From Plantactinospora soyae (lineage in GTDB: Bacteria > Actinomycetota > Actinomycetes > Mycobacteriales > Micromonosporaceae), in assembly GCF_014874095.1 (NCBI RefSeq), contig NZ_JADBEB010000001.1, positions 4,774,001 to 4,838,000 of the forward strand: a stretch of DNA of 64,000 nt, written 5' to 3'. Numbering within the stretch: the stretch's first letter is position 1; the number at the start of each line of letters is the position of its first letter. Below are positions 20,412 to 29,055 of this stretch, one piece after another. The position numbers and the translations under genes are program-made. The notes under the pieces are model-generated. The model was not told the DNA's origin, searched no databases, and saw only the letters and a program-made list of their open reading frames with translations.

Positions 20412-22013
20412 TCAGAGCAGCGGCGCGACGTCCCGGGTGATCGGCACGGCCAGCACGGTCGGGCCGTCCGTGTCGAGCGCGGTCCGGAAGGCGGCCCGGA
20501 ACTCGTCGACCGTCTCCACCTGGTGGGCGGTGCAGCCGTAGCCGCGGGCGATGCCGGGGATGTCGATGCCCGGCAGTTCCAGGCCGGGTACCCCCGGTGC
20601 GTTCTCCAACTCGGCGAAGGCCTTGAGGACGCCGTACTCCTGGTTGACCGGCACCACGAAGACCACCCGTAGCCGTTGCTGGGCCGCCGTCCAGAGCGCC
20701 TGTGGCGAGTACTGGAACGAACCGTCCCCGATCACCCCGATCACCGGCCGCTGCTGCCCGGTGTCCCGCTGGGCGAGCGCGATGCCGACGGCCGCGGGCA
20801 GCCCGAACCCCAGACCGCCGCTGGACATCTTGAAGTACGACCCGGGCCGGGTGATGGTCAGTCGCCGGTGCAGCACGCTGAGGTTGGAGGGCGACTCCGG
20901 TACGACGATGCCGCCCGCCGGCCACTCGTCGGCGAGGGCGCCGAAGAGCGCCTCCGGGGAGAGCGGGAGGCCGGACTCGGCGGTGGACGTACCGGGCCGG
21001 GCCGGTGGCGTCGGTCGGTCCGTCGCGGGCAGTTGGGCGGCCAGGGCGGCACAGGCGAGCGTGACGTCCCCGACCAGGCTGTCCCCGACCGGTGCCCGGG
21101 CCGCCTCGGACGGGTCGTCGGTGATGTGCAGCAGCCGGGTACCCGCCGGAAGGTACCCCTGGGAACCGGGGACGTACGGGTAGTAGCGGAACACCGGGGC
21201 ACCGATCACCAGCACCGTGTCGTGGCCGGCCAGTTTCTCGGCGAGCGGCCCGATGGCCGGCGGCAGCAGTCCCTGGAACTGCGGGTGGTCCTGTGGGAAG
21301 CCGATCCGGTCCGCGAACGGCGGCTGCCAGACCGGTGCCCGTACCCGTTCGGCCAGGGCGACCGCCTCGGCCCAGCCGCCGCTGCGGTCGATGCCGGAGC
21401 CGATCACCAGCATCGGGTTGCGGCTCTGCGCCAGGATCTCGACGAACCGGGCCAGTACCTCGGGATCGGGCGCGACCCGGGTGCTCACCTGGCGGACCGC
21501 CGCGGTGCCGGTGGCCGGCTCGTCCCAGTCGTCGAGCGGCAGCGACAGGTAGACCGGGCCGGCCGGCGCCTGTACGGCGGTGGCGTACGCCCGCATGAAT
21601 GCCTCCGGGATGTCCTGGGCGCGCAGTGGTTCATGGCTCCATTTGACGTACGGCTCGGGTAACTGGGTCGGGCGCACATTCGTCAGCATCGGTTCGAACA
21701 AAGTCATCGTCCGGGTCTGTTGGCCGGCGCTGACGATCATCGGCGTCTTGTTGTGCCAGGCGGTGACGAGGCTGCCCATTCCGTTTCCGGTGCCGGGGGC
21801 GGTGTGCAGGTTGACGTGTACGGGCCGTCCGCTCGCCTGGGAGTAGCCGTCCGCCATCGCGACCGCCGAGGCCTCCTGTAGGGCCAGTACGTAGCTGAAG
21901 TCGGCCGGAAAGTTCTTCAGGAATGGCTCCTCGGTTGACCCGGGGTTGCCGAACACGGTGGTCAGGCCGAGGGAACGGAGCAGGTCGTAGGTCGCTTCGT
22001 GCACCGTTGTCAT
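20412..22013 (-). CDS. mdlC: ThDP-dependent benzoylformate decarboxylase-like enzyme
   Basis: A 533-residue thiamine diphosphate enzyme of the benzoylformate decarboxylase group. The N-terminal PYR domain has TVFGNPGSTEEPFLKNFP with the activating glutamate, then LHTAPGTGNGMGSLVTAW. A middle domain follows. The C-terminal PP domain has GDGSFQYSPQALWTAAQQRLRVVFVVPVNQEYG, the Mg-ThDP motif GDGS-x(about 25)-N. It would decarboxylate an aromatic 2-keto acid to an aldehyde. The ATG at 22013 has AGGAGG about ten bases upstream. The convergent amine oxidase could supply keto acids, which is inference. Confidence 0.8.
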   Translation of the reverse strand: MTTVHEATYDLLRSLGLTTVFGNPGSTEEPFLKNFPADFSYVLALQEASAVAMADGYSQASGRPVHVNLHTAPGTGNGMGSLVTAWHNKTPMIVSAGQQTRTMTLFEPMLTNVRPTQLPEPYVKWSHEPLRAQDIPEAFMRAYATAVQAPAGPVYLSLPLDDWDEPATGTAAVRQVSTRVAPDPEVLARFVEILAQSRNPMLVIGSGIDRSGGWAEAVALAERVRAPVWQPPFADRIGFPQDHPQFQGLLPPAIGPLAEKLAGHDTVLVIGAPVFRYYPYVPGSQGYLPAGTRLLHITDDPSEAARAPVGDSLVGDVTLACAALAAQLPATDRPTPPARPGTSTAESGLPLSPEALFGALADEWPAGGIVVPESPSNLSVLHRRLTITRPGSYFKMSSGGLGFGLPAAVGIALAQRDTGQQRPVIGVIGDGSFQYSPQALWTAAQQRLRVVFVVPVNQEYGVLKAFAELENAPGVPGLELPGIDIPGIARGYGCTAHQVETVDEFRAAFRTALDTDGPTVLAVPITRDVAPLL

Positions 22014-22288
22014 CGGAAAGAGCCTCCTGGAGTCCTCGTCCCACGGGCGGACCACCGGGCTAACCCGCTCATTTCCGTCATACCGTACGCGTACATGATC
22101 ATGCTGCTTTATCCGTACGACCCGCTGCCGCCCCGGGGCGGGGCCCGATCCGGCGAAAACGGGGCGTCGGTCACTGTTTTCGCTGCTGAGAGGGGTTGGC
22201 ACCGACGGAACCGGGCCAGTAATGTCGGCGAGTCTGGTCCGGCCCTTTGGTTGCCACGCGGGTGACACCGGAACAGACCCGCCGAGTC

Positions 22289-22410
22289 GTTCAGTCACGA
22301 ACCGGGGACCCACAGTTATCTGGGGTGAATCCGCGAGCCACCGGCCCGCGGTAGGGCGGCCTTCCCGCCCGAATCCGTCAGCTAACCCGGTAGGCGGAGT
22401 CGGAAGGAGA
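22289..22410 (+). ncRNA. c-di-AMP riboswitch (ydaO-yuaA type)
   Basis: The element contains, in the family's order, ACGAACCGGGGACCCAC (about 22298), a TGGGGTGAATCCGCG segment (22321), a variable GC hairpin with GTAGGGCGG, then CCGAATCCGTCAGCTAACCC, GGTAGGCGG and the terminal GGAAGGAGA (22402-22410). This is the conserved core of the cyclic di-AMP riboswitch, which in actinobacteria typically precedes cell-wall hydrolase and peptidase genes. The next long rightward gene is the C39 peptidase at 22815, about 400 bases away, with several GC-rich stem candidates between (about 22580-22660). High c-di-AMP would be expected to lower expression. Confidence 0.82.
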
Positions 22411-22412
22411 AC

Positions 22413-22532
22413 ATGTTCGTGCCGTACCCCCCGGGCTCCGGCCCATTCCCCCAGCTCACTCGCCTCACCGCGCGCCGGCTTCCGGTCGCCGTGCCCCTGC
22501 CCCCGGCCCCTGCGCCCGAAGCGGGTCGCTGA
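22413..22532 (+). CDS. Possible leader peptide after the riboswitch (39 aa)
   Basis: ATG at 22413 lies three bases after the riboswitch's GGAAGGAGA, giving a Pro-rich 39-residue peptide (MFVPYPPGSGPFPQL..., ending EAGR). The spacing to the Shine-Dalgarno-like sequence is marginal. Such purines are part of the riboswitch itself, so this may not be translated. Confidence 0.2.
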   Translation: MFVPYPPGSGPFPQLTRLTARRLPVAVPLPPAPAPEAGR

Positions 22533-22814
22533 CCCCGGCCAGATAGCGGTTTGTGACGCGAGAACGGCTGGGCTGCCGGCCCCGGTGAGCCTTCCGGCCC
22601 CCGGGAAGCCGTCCGGCCCCGGTGCCGGGCCGCTACCCCGGTAGCGGATGCCCCAGGCCCGGCACACCTCGGTGTGCCTTTGGCGGCCAGGTCGGAAGAA
22701 CTGTTTCCGCGCTGATACGCGCGGCATCGCGTCGCATTCTCGACAGCGGATAGAAACGACGCGTCACCGGTCGAATTCACCTGACCGGTAATGCGTATTT
22801 CCCTGGAGGATACG

Positions 22815-23669
22815 TTGAACCATCCCGTTTACCAACGGCTCAGAAATGCCACGTCCGGACGACGTAACCGGCTCGCGCTCGCCGCGGCCGTGGTCGCCGC
22901 GGCGGCGTCCACCACCGGCGTCGCGCTGGCTTCGACCGGGCAGTCCACGACGCCCACCGGCACCGCGGCCGTGGCCGTCGCGGAACTGGGCCGGACCGCC
23001 GGCCAGACCGGCCAGACCGAGGCGCCGCAGCCGACCGCACCGGAGACCGCCGCACCGGCCAGCCCGTCGGACCCGGCGACCGCCGAACCGACCCGTGCGG
23101 CGTCGAGCGCGGCGAAGACGGCTCCGACCAGCACCCCGAGCAAGCGACCGGCTCCGCCCGCGAGCAAGGTGCTCGACTACCAGTTCCAGGCCCAGATCAA
23201 CGGCTGGTACTGCGGGCCGGCGGCCACCCGGATCGCCCTGACCGTCCGCGACGAGCGGCCGAGCCAGGACGAGGTGGCCGGTGACCTCGGCACCACCATG
23301 AGCGGAACCAACTCGGCCCAGGACACCACCCGGGTGCTCAACAAGGTCATCGGGACCGACTTCTACCGGAGCACCATGCTCTCCGGTGGGGCGGCGAGCC
23401 GGGCCGAGATGGACCAGCTCCAGGCCGATGTCGTACACGCGGTCAGCAACGGGTACGCCGTGGTGGCCAACATCGCGGGCTCGGCCACGGATGTCGACGG
23501 AGGCTGGCACAGCTACCCCGGTGGCCACTACCTGACCGTGGTCGGCTACCGCGACAACGGACGTACGGTGAAGATCGCCGACCCGGCCATCCCGGGCGAC
23601 GACAGCACCTACTGGATGACCACCATCGACCTGGCGAACTGGGCGGCCAGCCGAGGCTACTCGTCCTGA
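22815..23669 (+). CDS. Secreted C39-like peptidase-domain protein
   Basis: A 284-residue protein. It has an N-terminal basic/hydrophobic export signal (about 13-40, RRNRLALAAAVVAAAAS), a Pro/Thr/Ala-rich linker to about residue 115, and a C-terminal papain-like domain of the C39 family. Catalytic Cys sits in NGWYCGPAATRIAL, His in YPGGHYLTVVGY and Asp in KIADPA. Comparable actinobacterial proteins are extracellular and act at or near the cell wall. TTG at 22815 is preceded by GGAGGA at four bases and is preferred to ATG 22791. An upstream c-di-AMP riboswitch suggests control by osmotic and wall status. Confidence 0.82.
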   Translation: MNHPVYQRLRNATSGRRNRLALAAAVVAAAASTTGVALASTGQSTTPTGTAAVAVAELGRTAGQTGQTEAPQPTAPETAAPASPSDPATAEPTRAASSAAKTAPTSTPSKRPAPPASKVLDYQFQAQINGWYCGPAATRIALTVRDERPSQDEVAGDLGTTMSGTNSAQDTTRVLNKVIGTDFYRSTMLSGGAASRAEMDQLQADVVHAVSNGYAVVANIAGSATDVDGGWHSYPGGHYLTVVGYRDNGRTVKIADPAIPGDDSTYWMTTIDLANWAASRGYSS

Positions 23670-23692
23670 CCCCGTAACGCCGGTTCGGTCTC

Positions 23693-23764
23693 CGTCCGCC
23701 GGTCCCCCTCGTCCGTCCGTGCGTCCCGTGCCGACGCGGACGGTCGAGGTGGGGCCGGCGGACG
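23693..23764. terminator. Long imperfect hairpin after the C39 gene
   Basis: CGTCCGCCGG pairs with CCGGCGGACG, continued inward by CCCCTCG with CGAGGTGGGG and CGTCCG with CGGACG. The stem of about 27 bp lies between convergent genes ending at 23669 and 23861, consistent with bidirectional termination. Confidence 0.6.
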
Positions 23765-23785
23765 TCGTTGCGGCGTCGACAACCC

Positions 23786-23852
23786 CCGTACCGGCCCCGG
23801 GTCAGTCCGTACCGGCCCCGACCATCCCGTCAGGCAGCCCGTACCGGCCCCG
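23786..23852. repeat. Three copies of a 14-bp motif
   Basis: CCGTACCGGCCCCG occurs exactly at 23786, 23807 and 23839 within 67 bases of intergenic sequence just before the end of the leftward acetyltransferase. Its function is unknown. Confidence 0.6.
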
Positions 23853-23860
23853 GCCGGCCG

Positions 23861-24640
23861 TCAGGCGGTCGTCGGGGGCGGGTCGCCGGCGACGACGAAC
23901 TCCCCGTACTCGGCGATCGGGGTGAACCCGAGCCGCCGGTACAGCGCGATCGCGCCGACGTTGTCCGCCTTGACGTTCAGGGTCACCTGGTCGACCGTGT
24001 CCAGCAGCCGTCGGCAGAGCGCCGCCACCGCCGCCGTGGCCAGTCCCTGCCCCCGGACCGACGGGTGGGTGGTGACGTTGCCCAGCGCGCTCACCCGGTA
24101 CTTGGGCGACCAGACGTGCACCCCGGCCACCGCGAGCAGTTCGCCGTCGCGACGTACCCCGACGTACTGGCCGGTCCCGATCATCCGCTGGTCGAACCAG
24201 TTGTCCGGGTAGGCCGCCGCGTACAGCGCGGCCAACTCGGGTACGTCGGCGGGGCCGAGCACCTCGCCGGCCGCCGCCACCCGGTCCAGCCTGCCGGCGT
24301 CGGTGAGGGCCATCTTCAGGTGCGGGCCGCGCGGCTCGAGGCCGAAGTGTCGGGCCAGCACCTCCTCCCCGCCCGGCGACAGGTGTGCGTCGAAGCGCCG
24401 TGGCAGGAGCGGGACGAGCGCGGTCAGCAGCTCGGCCAGGGCCTGCGGGGAGCGGTCGAGCGCCAGCAGGACCGGGGTGTCGCCGCCGTGGTAGACCAGC
24501 GCCACCGCGTCGCCGAGCCGGTACCAACTGGTGTACGGCCAGTAGAAGTCGTCGAGGTCGCCGAGTTCGTACGCGTGCAGGTGCGGGTCGCGGCGTAGCA
24601 GGTCGGCGAGTTCGTCACGATCGTGAGTGGCCCTGATCAT
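23861..24640 (-). CDS. GNAT-family N-acetyltransferase
   Basis: A 259-residue protein whose C-terminal half is a GNAT acetyltransferase domain: YVGVRRDGELLAVAGVHV, then the acetyl-CoA P-loop VTTHPSVRGQGLATAAVAALCRRLL, then VKADNVGAIALYRRLGFTP. The N-terminal half (LADLLRRDPHLHAYELGDLDDFYWPYTSWY) belongs to a family of paired GNAT-like domain proteins. The acceptor is unknown. It starts 13 bases after the stop of the TagF-like polymerase, so it is probably the last gene of that leftward operon. A role in modifying the wall polymer is possible but only positional. Confidence 0.8.
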   Translation of the reverse strand: MIRATHDRDELADLLRRDPHLHAYELGDLDDFYWPYTSWYRLGDAVALVYHGGDTPVLLALDRSPQALAELLTALVPLLPRRFDAHLSPGGEEVLARHFGLEPRGPHLKMALTDAGRLDRVAAAGEVLGPADVPELAALYAAAYPDNWFDQRMIGTGQYVGVRRDGELLAVAGVHVWSPKYRVSALGNVTTHPSVRGQGLATAAVAALCRRLLDTVDQVTLNVKADNVGAIALYRRLGFTPIAEYGEFVVAGDPPPTTA

Positions 24641-24653
24641 CCTCACGTCCGGA

Positions 24654-26345
24654 TCATGGCACAGGCGCGGGCCGGGGTGCCGGTACCGCCGACGCCCCCG
24701 CTCCGGCGTCGAGGTGCCGGCGGGCCTCGTCGAGGAACCCGTCGGCGTACGTCTGCGCCGGGAAGTCGCCCAGATACCGGGTCCGGGTCTGCCAGCGGGT
24801 CTCCTCCAGCGGATCGGTGCCGAGCAACTGGTCCAGCACATCGTCCAGGTTGGACATGTCGGAGCGCAGTACGTAACCAGACCCGGCCAGCGGGAAGCTC
24901 TGCACGAACTGCTCGCCCTCACCGACCCGGTCCGTGACCGCGTACGGCTTGCCGGAGTAGAGGTAGTCGGAGATCACCGCGGAGACGTCCGACACCAGCG
25001 CGTGCGACCGGTTGACGCACTCGACCAGCGTCATCTTCCGGGCCGCGTCGGCGCCGAAGACGTGCTGCCGACCGGTGGCGGCCCGGTGCTCGGCGAGTAC
25101 CTGTTCGAGCCGGGCGAGCTGCCGGGCCGACGCCGGATTCTGCGAGGTGTACGGGTGCGCCCGGAGGATGACCGTCGTGCCCCGGTCCAGCAGCCCGCGG
25201 ACCAGGGTCTCGCCGACCGGCAGCGAGCAGTAGTCGACGTCGGCGTGGTGCCCGGTCCAGGTCGGGGTGTAGAGCACCACCTTCTCGGCCCGCTCCCGGA
25301 TGGGCTCCCGGGTGACGGCGATCGACTCCACCTGCGGCCGGCCGACGATCGCGAACTTCTCCCTCGGGATGACCACGCCGTTGCGGGCGTACCGGTCGAT
25401 CGCCGCCTGGCCGGCGACGAAGATCTTGTCGAAGATCGCCGAGACCGGGTTTGCGCTCGGCGCCTTGTCGCTGTCGCCGTGGTGCAACTGGATGTGCGTG
25501 AGGTGGGCGAACCGGATCGAGTGGCTGTTCTTGGCGCCGTGGTTGACGTAGAACGCCACCCGCAGGCTCGGCACCAACGCCTCGTCGATCGAGCGCGGCG
25601 TCGGGCAGACCACGACCGGCGCGCTGGTGGCGGCCGCGACCGGGGCCAGGAAGTTCGGCTCGCGCAGCAGCACCATGAACGGCCGGCCGATCCGTTCCAG
25701 GTACGGCAGCCACATCATGACCTGGTACTCCGACCCGGGCGGGGCGGAGAAGTAGAGCAGGAACTCGGGCTGGTGCCGGCGGAGCGCCTGGGTGACCGGG
25801 CTCTGCCCGGCCGACGGCCGGAGTCGCCGCAGCGCGATCGGCGCGATCGCGCCCCCGGCACAGACCGCACCGACCAGCACGGTGAGGATCAGGGCCGGCC
25901 AGGCCGGCAGGGTCAGCGCCGCGCTCGCGGCCAGCGCGACCAGCAGGAGCAGGACGGCCGGGCCCAGCCGCCCGGCGACCAGCAGCGGCGACGAGCGCAC
26001 ACCGAGGTTGGCCGACCGGACCTCCCACTGGGCGGCGTCCCGCAGCGGGCGTTCGGCCAGGGTGAGCCCGAGCAGTGCCGCCCCGGTGACCACCAGGGTC
26101 CACCGGGCCTCGGGGACCAGCCGGGCGTACCCGACCAGGACGCCCGCGATCAGCAGCACCGGCTCGGCGACGAGGTCGGAGCGCGGGTTGATCCGCCGCT
26201 CGGCCCATACCGAGGCCGCGGCGGCCACCGCCAGTGCCAGCCCGACCGGTTCGGCCGAGGTCAGGGCGAGGGTGAGGAAGGACAGGACCGCCAGGCCGGC
26301 GCTGAGGCACCGGATGGCCAGCTTCCTGACCAGATCACCACGCAT
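24654..26345 (-). CDS. TagF/TagB-like CDP-polyol phosphotransferase
   Basis: A 563-residue protein. About 180 N-terminal residues are hydrophobic (several membrane segments). The C-terminal GT-B-like catalytic domain of the CDP-glycerol/CDP-ribitol:poly(polyol phosphate) phosphotransferase family carries LHHGDSDKAPSANP (the HGxSDK signature), VLYTPTWTG, ILRAHP and ALVSDVSAVISDYLYSGKP. It should polymerise polyol phosphate units onto a lipid-linked primer at the cytoplasmic face. The ATG has GGAAGGA seven bases upstream. It lies 57 bases downstream of the fused CDP-ribitol synthase-like gene and upstream of the GNAT gene. Having its own N-terminal membrane domain is a departure from the soluble S. 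aureus enzymes. Confidence 0.82.
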   Translation of the reverse strand: MRGDLVRKLAIRCLSAGLAVLSFLTLALTSAEPVGLALAVAAAASVWAERRINPRSDLVAEPVLLIAGVLVGYARLVPEARWTLVVTGAALLGLTLAERPLRDAAQWEVRSANLGVRSSPLLVAGRLGPAVLLLLVALAASAALTLPAWPALILTVLVGAVCAGGAIAPIALRRLRPSAGQSPVTQALRRHQPEFLLYFSAPPGSEYQVMMWLPYLERIGRPFMVLLREPNFLAPVAAATSAPVVVCPTPRSIDEALVPSLRVAFYVNHGAKNSHSIRFAHLTHIQLHHGDSDKAPSANPVSAIFDKIFVAGQAAIDRYARNGVVIPREKFAIVGRPQVESIAVTREPIRERAEKVVLYTPTWTGHHADVDYCSLPVGETLVRGLLDRGTTVILRAHPYTSQNPASARQLARLEQVLAEHRAATGRQHVFGADAARKMTLVECVNRSHALVSDVSAVISDYLYSGKPYAVTDRVGEGEQFVQSFPLAGSGYVLRSDMSNLDDVLDQLLGTDPLEETRWQTRTRYLGDFPAQTYADGFLDEARRHLDAGAGASAVPAPRPAPVP

Positions 26346-26402
26346 GATCTTCCTTCCCTGCTGGAGAGCCGGGCGGGGGCACCGACTCCGGCGACGATGT
26401 GG

Positions 26403-27989
26403 CTACGGCGTGCCCACCCGGGGCGGCGGCAGCAGTTCGGTGGTGCGCTGTCGGACGATCGGCCCGGGTGTCCCGTTCCCGTCGTCCGGGGCGGCCGAGT
26501 CCATGATCGCATCGGCCGAACCGGTGTTCGGCTCGACGGGTGCGCCGGCCGGGTCGCCGGGGGAGCGGCGGACGTCGACCACCTGACCGGTCAGCCCGGA
26601 GAGCAGGACGTCGAGGGAGACCCGGGCGACGGTGTCCGCCGCCAGCAGGGTGTGCTCCGGCTCGTCCCCGAACGCCCGGGTACGCATCGGCGTCGCGGTC
26701 CGCTCTGGGTTGACGCAGTTCACCCGTACGCCGAGTTCGGACCACTCGTCGGCGAGCGCCTGGGTCAGGTTCACCACGGCGGCCTTGGTGGCGGAGTAGA
26801 GGGCGTACCGGGCCCGTCCCCGGGTGTACGAGCTGGAGGTGTAGAGCAGCAGCTGGCCCCGGGTCTGCCGCAGGTACGGCAACGCCTGCCGGGCGATGGT
26901 GACCGGGGCCATCAGGTTGACCTGGAACATCTGCTCGATGGTCGACTCGTCCATCTCGGCGAGCGCTCCCATCCGGAGTACGCCGGCCGTCACCACCACG
27001 TGGTCGATCCGGCCGGTCGCCTCGAACGCGGTCCGCAACGCGGCAGCGACGTCGTCGGCCCGCTCGACGTGGGTGCCGGTGCTCGACCGGCTGACCGGGA
27101 ACACGTCGGCGCCGTACTCCCGGGCGACCTCGGCCAGCCGGTGGCCGATGCCGTGGCTGCCGCCGAAGACGACCACGGTCCGCCCGCTCAGCTCCTCGGT
27201 GTACGCCCGCTCGTCCACCAGCCGGGGCGCCTGCGCCGCGGCGAGCTGGAACAGCTTGTCCGCCAGGTGTACGTCGACCGGATGGGTCACCTTGATGTTC
27301 TCGTCCGAACCCTCGATGACCTTGATGGGCACCTCGGGCAGGTAGCGGAGCACCACTCCACAGTCGTCGGTGGCGCTGAACCCGGCGTCGTCGGCGGCCA
27401 GCCGGTAGGCCTCCCGGATGGTGCCGGACCGGAACGCCTGTGGCGTCTGGCCCCGGCGCAGCCGGGCCCGGACCGGGATGTCGGTGATGCAGTCGTCCTC
27501 GTCCACCTGGATGATCGTGTCGGCGGACGGGATGGCGACGTCGACGGCGGCGTGCGTCCAGAGGGCGTTGACGCACTCCCGGACGATCCGCCCGCTCAGC
27601 AGCGGCCGGACCGCGTCGTGGAACAGGACGTTGCAGTCGTCCGGCCCGATCGCGTCGAGCGCCAGCCGGGTGGTCGCGTTGCGGCTGTCGCCGCCCTCGA
27701 TGACTGCGCTGACCTTGCGGAAGCCCGCCTTGTCGACGATCTGCCGGGCCGCGTCGAGGTGGCCCGGTGCCATCAGCACGATGATCTCGTCGATCTCGGC
27801 GGCGGCCTCGAAGACCGCGATGGTGTGTTCGAGGATCGGCTTTCCGGCGATCTTCAGCAGTTGCTTCGGGATGCCCAGCCCGACCCGGGTTCCGGTGCCG
27901 CCGGCCAGCACCACGGCGACCGTCCGGGTGGGCCGCCATCCGGCGGTGGCCGGTCGGCCGGTCGGCGTCGTCGCCGGGTCATGCGCCAT
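26403..27989 (-). CDS. Fused cytidylyltransferase-SDR, Bcs1/TarI-TarJ-like CDP-ribitol synthase
   Basis: A 528-residue two-domain enzyme. Residues about 22-250 are an IspD/TarI-type cytidylyltransferase: VVLAGGTGTRVGLGIPKQLLKIAGKPILEHT, FHDAVRPLLS, and RRGQTPQAFR. Residues about 258-470 are a short-chain dehydrogenase with GGSHGIG and the catalytic YSATK. The same order occurs in Haemophilus Bcs1/Acs1, which reduces ribulose-5-phosphate and makes CDP-ribitol. In the context of a TagF-like polymerase this predicts CDP-ribitol supply rather than isoprenoid synthesis. A further tail of about 55 residues is Pro/Thr-rich. The ATG start has GAGG upstream. A 241-base promoter gap separates it from the exporter genes. 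Confidence 0.8.
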   Translation of the reverse strand: MAHDPATTPTGRPATAGWRPTRTVAVVLAGGTGTRVGLGIPKQLLKIAGKPILEHTIAVFEAAAEIDEIIVLMAPGHLDAARQIVDKAGFRKVSAVIEGGDSRNATTRLALDAIGPDDCNVLFHDAVRPLLSGRIVRECVNALWTHAAVDVAIPSADTIIQVDEDDCITDIPVRARLRRGQTPQAFRSGTIREAYRLAADDAGFSATDDCGVVLRYLPEVPIKVIEGSDENIKVTHPVDVHLADKLFQLAAAQAPRLVDERAYTEELSGRTVVVFGGSHGIGHRLAEVAREYGADVFPVSRSSTGTHVERADDVAAALRTAFEATGRIDHVVVTAGVLRMGALAEMDESTIEQMFQVNLMAPVTIARQALPYLRQTRGQLLLYTSSSYTRGRARYALYSATKAAVVNLTQALADEWSELGVRVNCVNPERTATPMRTRAFGDEPEHTLLAADTVARVSLDVLLSGLTGQVVDVRRSPGDPAGAPVEPNTGSADAIMDSAAPDDGNGTPGPIVRQRTTELLPPPRVGTP

Positions 27990-28230
27990 TGCCGATCCTC
28001 ACTGACTTCGCACGATCGATGTTCCGGTGTTCCCTCGGTCGTTCACGCCATTTCATCCGAAACAACGCAGGGTGGGCGGATTCGCACCGGGTCGGACTCC
28101 GTAACCCCTAGGACCCTAGCGCGGGACCGGCCGGGCATCAGCTTCCTGACTGCCCGGCCGCCGGGTACCGCTGCCGCCGGTCGACGGCGCGAACGCCGCC
28201 TGCCGGTCGGGTCTCCTCGGTCGTGCGGAG

Positions 28231-29055
28231 TTACGTCCGGTTCATGAACTTCTCGTACTCGGCGACGACCTCGTCGGTGGGGCCGTCCGCCCGGATCAGC
28301 CCGGACTCCAGCCAGATCGACCGCTCGCAGGTGTCCCGGATCGTGCCGATGCCGTGGCTGACCAGGAACACCGTTCCGGCCTCGGCGCGCAGTTCGCGGA
28401 CCCGCTGCTCGCTGCGGCGCCGGAACCTTACGTCACCGGTGGCGAGCGCCTCGTCGATCAGCAGTACGTCGTGCTTCTTCGCCGCGGCGATCGAGAACCG
28501 CAGTCGGGCACCCATGCCGGAGGAGTACGTCCGCATCGGCAGCGAGCTGAAGTCGCCGCGCTCGTTGATCCCGGAGAACGTGATGATGTCCGGCGTGACC
28601 TGCTTCACCTGGGCCGGGGTCATCCCCATCGCCAGGCAGCCCAGCGCGACGTTCCGCTCGCCGGAGAGATCGTTGAGCAGGGCGGCGTTCACCCCGAGCA
28701 GCGACGGCTGTCCCTGGGTGTAGACGGCACCCCGGCTGGCCGGGAGCAGTCCGGCGATCGCCCGCAGCAGCGTGGACTTACCGGAGCCGTTGCTGCCGAT
28801 CAGGCCGATCGCCTCACCCCGGTAGGCGGTGAAGGTGACGCCCTTGACCGCGTGCACCTCGGTGATCGCGCCGCTCTTGCCGCCGGTCACGATCCGCTTC
28901 AGGGCGGCGACCGGGCTGCCGTTGCCACCGGCACCGGCACCGTGCACCCGGTAGATGATGTGCACGTCGTCGACCACGACGGTGGGAATCCGGGAACCGC
29001 CGACGGCGGTGGTGGTCGCCGAGAGGTCGGTCTGGGAAACGATCGGCTCAGCCAC
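28231..29055 (-). CDS. tagH: TagH/Wzt-like ABC exporter ATPase
   Basis: A 274-residue ATP-binding protein with Walker A GLIGSNGSGKSTLLRAIAG, the signature LSGERN region and YSSGMGARLRFSIAAA, Walker B VLLIDEALATGD and the switch His in FLVSHG. The inserted long N-terminus and the GD(V)RFRRRSEQRVREL segment are typical of polysaccharide/teichoic acid exporter ATPases (TagH, Wzt). It powers export of lipid-linked polymer with the adjacent permease. GTG at 29055 has AAGGAG seven bases upstream and overlaps the permease 3' end by eight bases, so translation is coupled. Confidence 0.87.
   Translation of the reverse strand: MAEPIVSQTDLSATTTAVGGSRIPTVVVDDVHIIYRVHGAGAGGNGSPVAALKRIVTGGKSGAITEVHAVKGVTFTAYRGEAIGLIGSNGSGKSTLLRAIAGLLPASRGAVYTQGQPSLLGVNAALLNDLSGERNVALGCLAMGMTPAQVKQVTPDIITFSGINERGDFSSLPMRTYSSGMGARLRFSIAAAKKHDVLLIDEALATGDVRFRRRSEQRVRELRAEAGTVFLVSHGIGTIRDTCERSIWLESGLIRADGPTDEVVAEYEKFMNRT

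Noticed and set aside
22222-22644. 140-codon rightward frame spanning the riboswitch
   Set aside because: It runs through conserved riboswitch sequence and has Pro/Arg/Ser composition and no ribosome-binding site.
26403-27989. Annotation as plain IspD for isoprenoid synthesis
   Set aside because: The fused SDR domain and the TagF-like and TagGH neighbours fit CDP-ribitol synthesis better.
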